From contig DATGJI010000052.1 in assembly GCA_035295225.1 (NCBI GenBank), positions 1 to 64,000 of the forward strand: a DNA stretch of 64,000 bases, written 5' to 3'. The translations under genes were made by a program, and so were the position numbers. Position 1 is the first letter of the stretch. Each line of letters begins with the position of its first letter. A model generated the notes under the pieces. The model was given only the letters and a program-made list of their open reading frames with translations. It was not told the DNA's origin and searched no databases. Origin of the DNA: Candidatus Eremiobacteraceae bacterium (GTDB lineage: Bacteria; Vulcanimicrobiota; Vulcanimicrobiia; Eremiobacterales; Eremiobacteraceae). Positions 61,245 through 64,000 of the stretch are shown here, in pieces.

Positions 61245-62543
61245 CTACTGGACGGTGACACCGATCGTAACAGAATTGAAGGTCGTATCGTGGATCGTCA
61301 ACACGGCCGATCCAGCAGCGATGCCCTTCACTGTGAATACGCCTCGTTGCCCGGCCGGCACGATCGTCGCAACCGCGGTGTTGGAACTCGATCCGGCGAA
61401 GTTTTGGAGAGTGAAATGCGTTTCGGACGCCGTGACCTGTTGAGATTGGCCAGCCGCTAGAGTGAGAGCAGCGGGGACAGCGGTGAGGATTCGAAAGAGG
61501 TCCACGCTCACGAAGCTCGAGCCCTGATTTCCGTGCGCGGTATACCAGAGATTCTTGTCGGGGCCGTATGCCACGTATACCGCATGACCCTGGTTGGAGG
61601 GAATCAGGTCTCGCGTCACATTGCCATTTGATAGATGCAGCGTTTCGAGCTTCGTATGGCCATCCGCGTAGTACAACACAGCATCGGCGCCAGTTCCGGA
61701 CGTCGCAAGGCTTGTGGTCTCGCCGAACGGGGTCACGACGGTTTCGGCGGCGGTGTGGGTATCAATGCGAACGATGCCGTGCAACGAAGCGCAATAGAGA
61801 TTTCCATCGCCGGCGGTGATCATTCCGACGCAGAATTCGGGATCTGGATATTCGGTCAACACGCCGGCGGGCGTTATCTTCCCGAGCATCGTGGGAGCTT
61901 GCGGTTCGGCGAACCAAATATTGCCGTCGGGCCCGGCGACGATACCGGCCGTGAACGGTCGCGACGTGGAGAAGCACGTGGCAACGCCAGCTGGTGTGAT
62001 CTTCCCGATGCCCGTGCCCGGTAACGAGCTACCGAATGTGGTGAACCACAAGTTGCCGTCGGCGCCGGTCGCGATCTCATTCAACGACGTTTGGCTGTTC
62101 GTGCAGCTCTGATTGAAGTAGGTAACGGATCCGCGCGGCGTCACCTTAGCGATCTTGGCGCTATTGCGAATCGTGACCCACATATTGCTGTCGGGACCCT
62201 CGGTGATCCATTCCGGAATGCCGTTGAGCTGCGTGGTGACGATCGCCCGTTTCATGTCGAACTTGTAAACCGAGTTCAGACAGTCATCGATATACCAGAC
62301 GGTGTGGTCCGGCCCGGTGGTAAGACCTGCTGGTCCAGGCCCAGCTTCGCACGTATCGCTGACGCTGAGGACATCGGTGAATTTCGCACCGTCGTTGCCT
62401 TGCGTGATGTCCGGCGAGCCCTCCGAAAGCGACGCCGTGTGTGGGGAAATCGCGCCCGGGGCCGCGGGCAGCGATGCCCCGCTTGTGCAGCCGGCGCAAA
62501 TGCCGGATGAGAGGACCAACAGAGCAAACAAGCGGCTCGACAT
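61245..62543 (-). CDS. Vgb-like beta-propeller lipoprotein
   Basis: 432 residues. N-terminal lipobox near GICAGC. The body repeats a propeller blade pattern with GPDxNxWF (TTGPDHTVWYIDD, ATGADGNLWFTTF, VAGPDGNIWFAEP, AAGDGNLYCA, AYGPDKNLWYTA), as in the streptogramin lyase (Vgb) fold; enzymatic activity is not implied. A C-terminal Ig-like (BIG2-type) domain follows (LTLAAGQSQQVTASE ... VFTVKGIAAGSAVLTI). Predicted surface-anchored sensing or binding protein. ATG 62543 fits the signal peptide; a longer frame exists. Confidence 0.85.
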   Translation of the reverse strand: MSSRLFALLVLSSGICAGCTSGASLPAAPGAISPHTASLSEGSPDITQGNDGAKFTDVLSVSDTCEAGPGPAGLTTGPDHTVWYIDDCLNSVYKFDMKRAIVTTQLNGIPEWITEGPDSNMWVTIRNSAKIAKVTPRGSVTYFNQSCTNSQTSLNEIATGADGNLWFTTFGSSLPGTGIGKITPAGVATCFSTSRPFTAGIVAGPDGNIWFAEPQAPTMLGKITPAGVLTEYPDPEFCVGMITAGDGNLYCASLHGIVRIDTHTAAETVVTPFGETTSLATSGTGADAVLYYADGHTKLETLHLSNGNVTRDLIPSNQGHAVYVAYGPDKNLWYTAHGNQGSSFVSVDLFRILTAVPAALTLAAGQSQQVTASETHFTLQNFAGSSSNTAVATIVPAGQRGVFTVKGIAAGSAVLTIHDTTFNSVTIGVTVQ

Positions 62544-62637
62544 TTCGCACTTCCGATCGCGATAGTAGCTGATCAGCAACAACGTATCACCGCCCAGGCG
62601 AGTTGTCTAGAGTCGGGCGCACCAGCGGCGAGAAAAC

Positions 62638-62690
62638 GAGGCCGACTGGCGTCGGCCCCTTCATTTGTTTGTCGGCCCTTCGTTTATTTG
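62638..62690. repeat. Family B hairpin repeat, one full and one partial copy
   Basis: GGCCGACTGGCGTCGGCCCC followed by TTCATTT (to 62666), then a second partial GTCGGCCCTTCGTTTATTT (62671-62689). It matches the family B repeats near 28.1, 33.1 and 37.8 kb and lies just past the stop of the multicopper-oxidase-like gene (minus strand). Confidence 0.75.
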
Positions 62691-62694
62691 TGGT

Positions 62695-63720
62695 TCACTT
62701 GACCACTTTGTAACGGGCTTCCATGCCGTTCATGAGGTGGATGTTCAGCGTGCACACCAACAGCCACACACCCGGGTTATCCGGCACCATGTCGGCGATC
62801 ATATGCGGCGTGACCAGTTGGATCGAGTCGCTTCGGTTACCCTGCGACAGAACGGTCTGTCCCGACCAAACCGGTATATGCCCATCGGCCGGCGTCGAGG
62901 TGGAGAGCATGTACCATCGCACTCGTTCGCCCATCCGGATGGTGGGCGTCGGCATATTGCCCCATGCGAAGCCGTTGATCGTGTGGATATAGTTGTCGTT
63001 CTCGAACGTCTTCTCATGACCGGTGAAATGTCTCGGGTTGATCGCGGGATTCGCGAGATTCAAGGAAAGGAACGGATCTTGAAACTCGTCCTGTACCGAG
63101 AACAGAGCCACCATCTCCCGATCGACATCGATCGGTGAACCGTCGGCCCGCGCTTGACCACGACGCGTCACGATCAGCGGTCCGATAAGCCCAAGGCTTT
63201 CGTCTGCGGTCTGATTCACATCGGATTCGTACACGAACAGCACTGAGCTGCCGTCTTGCCCGCCCGGGCCGTCGGCGTCGCCGATCGGCCAGCGAAACGT
63301 CCTCGTCGCGCCGGGCGATACCGCGGACGGTTTCGGGATGGATCGCAGGCCGCCGGGCGCGATATCGAGCGGAAGGCGCGTTCGATTTCTGAACACGACG
63401 ACCACGGTGTCGCCGACTTCGGCGTGGATGACCGGCCCGACGATACCGAGGTATCGATCGCTCGGCGAGATCGAGGCTAAGCGCGTGAACGATGCATCGG
63501 TGTATTCGCGGTAAAACGCCTTTCGATACGTCCAACCGAGCTGTGTCGGCAGAAGCGGCGGCAGCTTCGACCCGTCGATCGGATTCATGCGAAGCGGCGC
63601 GTAGTTCCAGATCACTTCATCGGCGGCGATGTAGTGCACGCGCTCGCGAGCCACGGCCGGCTCGCAAATCCCAAGCGCAAGCGCGAACGCGGCGAACGCG
63701 ATGGCCGCGACGGACTTCAT
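62695..63720 (-). CDS. Multicopper-oxidase-like protein, trinuclear site lost
   Basis: 341 residues with a signal peptide (AAIAFAAFALALGICEPAVA) and two cupredoxin domains similar to ceruloplasmin/hephaestin-type oxidases (PSDRYLGIVGPVIHAEVGD, ESLGLIGPLIVTRRG). The type 1 copper ligands remain: His 281 (DGHIPVWSG), Cys 323, His 328 and Met 333 (VCTLNIHLMNGM). The trinuclear ligands are gone: HWH is PVW and HCH is VCT. Predicted periplasmic electron-transfer or structural partner of the next gene upstream, which it overlaps by 4 bp. Confidence 0.82.
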   Translation of the reverse strand: MKSVAAIAFAAFALALGICEPAVARERVHYIAADEVIWNYAPLRMNPIDGSKLPPLLPTQLGWTYRKAFYREYTDASFTRLASISPSDRYLGIVGPVIHAEVGDTVVVVFRNRTRLPLDIAPGGLRSIPKPSAVSPGATRTFRWPIGDADGPGGQDGSSVLFVYESDVNQTADESLGLIGPLIVTRRGQARADGSPIDVDREMVALFSVQDEFQDPFLSLNLANPAINPRHFTGHEKTFENDNYIHTINGFAWGNMPTPTIRMGERVRWYMLSTSTPADGHIPVWSGQTVLSQGNRSDSIQLVTPHMIADMVPDNPGVWLLVCTLNIHLMNGMEARYKVVK

Positions 63721-64000
63721 GGCAGCACCTGATAGCGAGCTTCCATCCCGCCGGCCAAATGCACGTTGACGTGGCAATGGAAGAGCCAAGTCCCCGGATT
63801 GTCGGGAGTCATATCGGCCACGACCATCGACATCGGCGAGAGTTGTATGAGATCCGTTCGCATGCCGTTCGACACGACCGTCTGTCCGTGCCAATGCGGC
63901 GTGTGAAAGTCGAAGTCGCTCATCGTCGACATGACGTACCAGCGGACATGCTGGCCGAGGCGCATCGTGGGCATCGGCATGTTGCCGTACGAGAAGCCGT
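63717..64000 (-). CDS. Multicopper oxidase, C-terminal part
   Basis: The gene runs off the right edge, so only about 94 C-terminal residues are seen (GFSYGNMPMPTMRLGQHVRW onward). Copper motifs are intact: FDFHTPHWHGQTV (type 1 His plus HWH) and WLFHCHVNVHLAGGM (HCH for the trinuclear site, Cys-His-Met for type 1). It is therefore a probable active oxidase of the same family as its degenerate neighbour. Its TGA overlaps the neighbour's ATG, so the two are translationally coupled. Confidence 0.85.
   Translation of the reverse strand, partial: GFSYGNMPMPTMRLGQHVRWYVMSTMSDFDFHTPHWHGQTVVSNGMRTDLIQLSPMSMVVADMTPDNPGTWLFHCHVNVHLAGGMEARYQVLP

Overview
The window is 64 kb of high-GC, gene-dense DNA from a diderm bacterium. 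Outer-membrane genes support the diderm call: a large TonB-dependent receptor, a DUF5916 barrel protein, an RND pump and several lipoproteins. Gene content (a MoxR/DUF58/DUF4129/DUF4350/SpoIIM/RDD cluster, an HCR-type molybdoenzyme, many short divergent operons) and dispersed hairpin repeats suggest a poorly cultivated soil lineage such as Eremiobacterota (WPS-2). That placement is inference, not proof. Two genes are broken by single frameshifts, which could be real or could be errors in a metagenome assembly. The only RNA gene seen is a tRNA-Thr(CGT). No IS element, phage or CRISPR array was seen.

Layout. 1-7 kb: partial membrane protein, glnA, a PhzF-type isomerase, a frameshifted GNAT gene, a 35-residue membrane peptide, phosphohexomutase, nagA and an asparaginase II family gene. 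7-16 kb: three tandem paralogous membrane proteins, then DUF4129, DUF4350, MoxR ATPase and DUF58, mostly with overlapping ends, facing SpoIIM and RDD genes; this is probably one membrane-associated MoxR chaperone system. 16-24 kb: DUF5916 protein, then a leftward cluster of cyclophilin, a LivK-like binding lipoprotein and three subunits resembling 4-hydroxybenzoyl-CoA reductase. 24-30 kb: K+ channel, HxlR/pirin divergent pair, TMEM175 channel, VOC protein, DHFR-like reductase with an ABC exporter.

30-41 kb: operon of two S1C proteases and a LuxR-type regulator with a degenerate receiver; HhH-GPD glycosylase; small-protein modules; TonB-dependent receptor; S9 peptidase with a second TMEM175; zinc-ribbon protein. 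41-51 kb: 3-methyladenine glycosylase, a leftward operon of ABC ATPase, ABC permease, RND pump and crotonase, a NUDIX hydrolase, and a VOC gene divergent from a WYL regulator around a perfect palindrome. 51-64 kb: amidohydrolase with two oligopeptide-binding lipoproteins, a 7TM-GAF sensor without a kinase, DUF1059, a frameshifted SDR gene, cupin, tRNA-Thr, a Vgb-like propeller lipoprotein, and two overlapping multicopper-oxidase-like genes running off the end.

The most unusual features are two families of dispersed hairpin repeats. Family A is a 26-bp unit with 11 full copies. In four cases its TAG is the stop codon of the adjacent gene, and another copy directly abuts a stop. Other items worth attention are a pair of paralogous small proteins starting MHTY, a non-catalytic multicopper-oxidase paralogue paired with an apparently catalytic one, and a glycosylase lacking the AP-lyase lysine.
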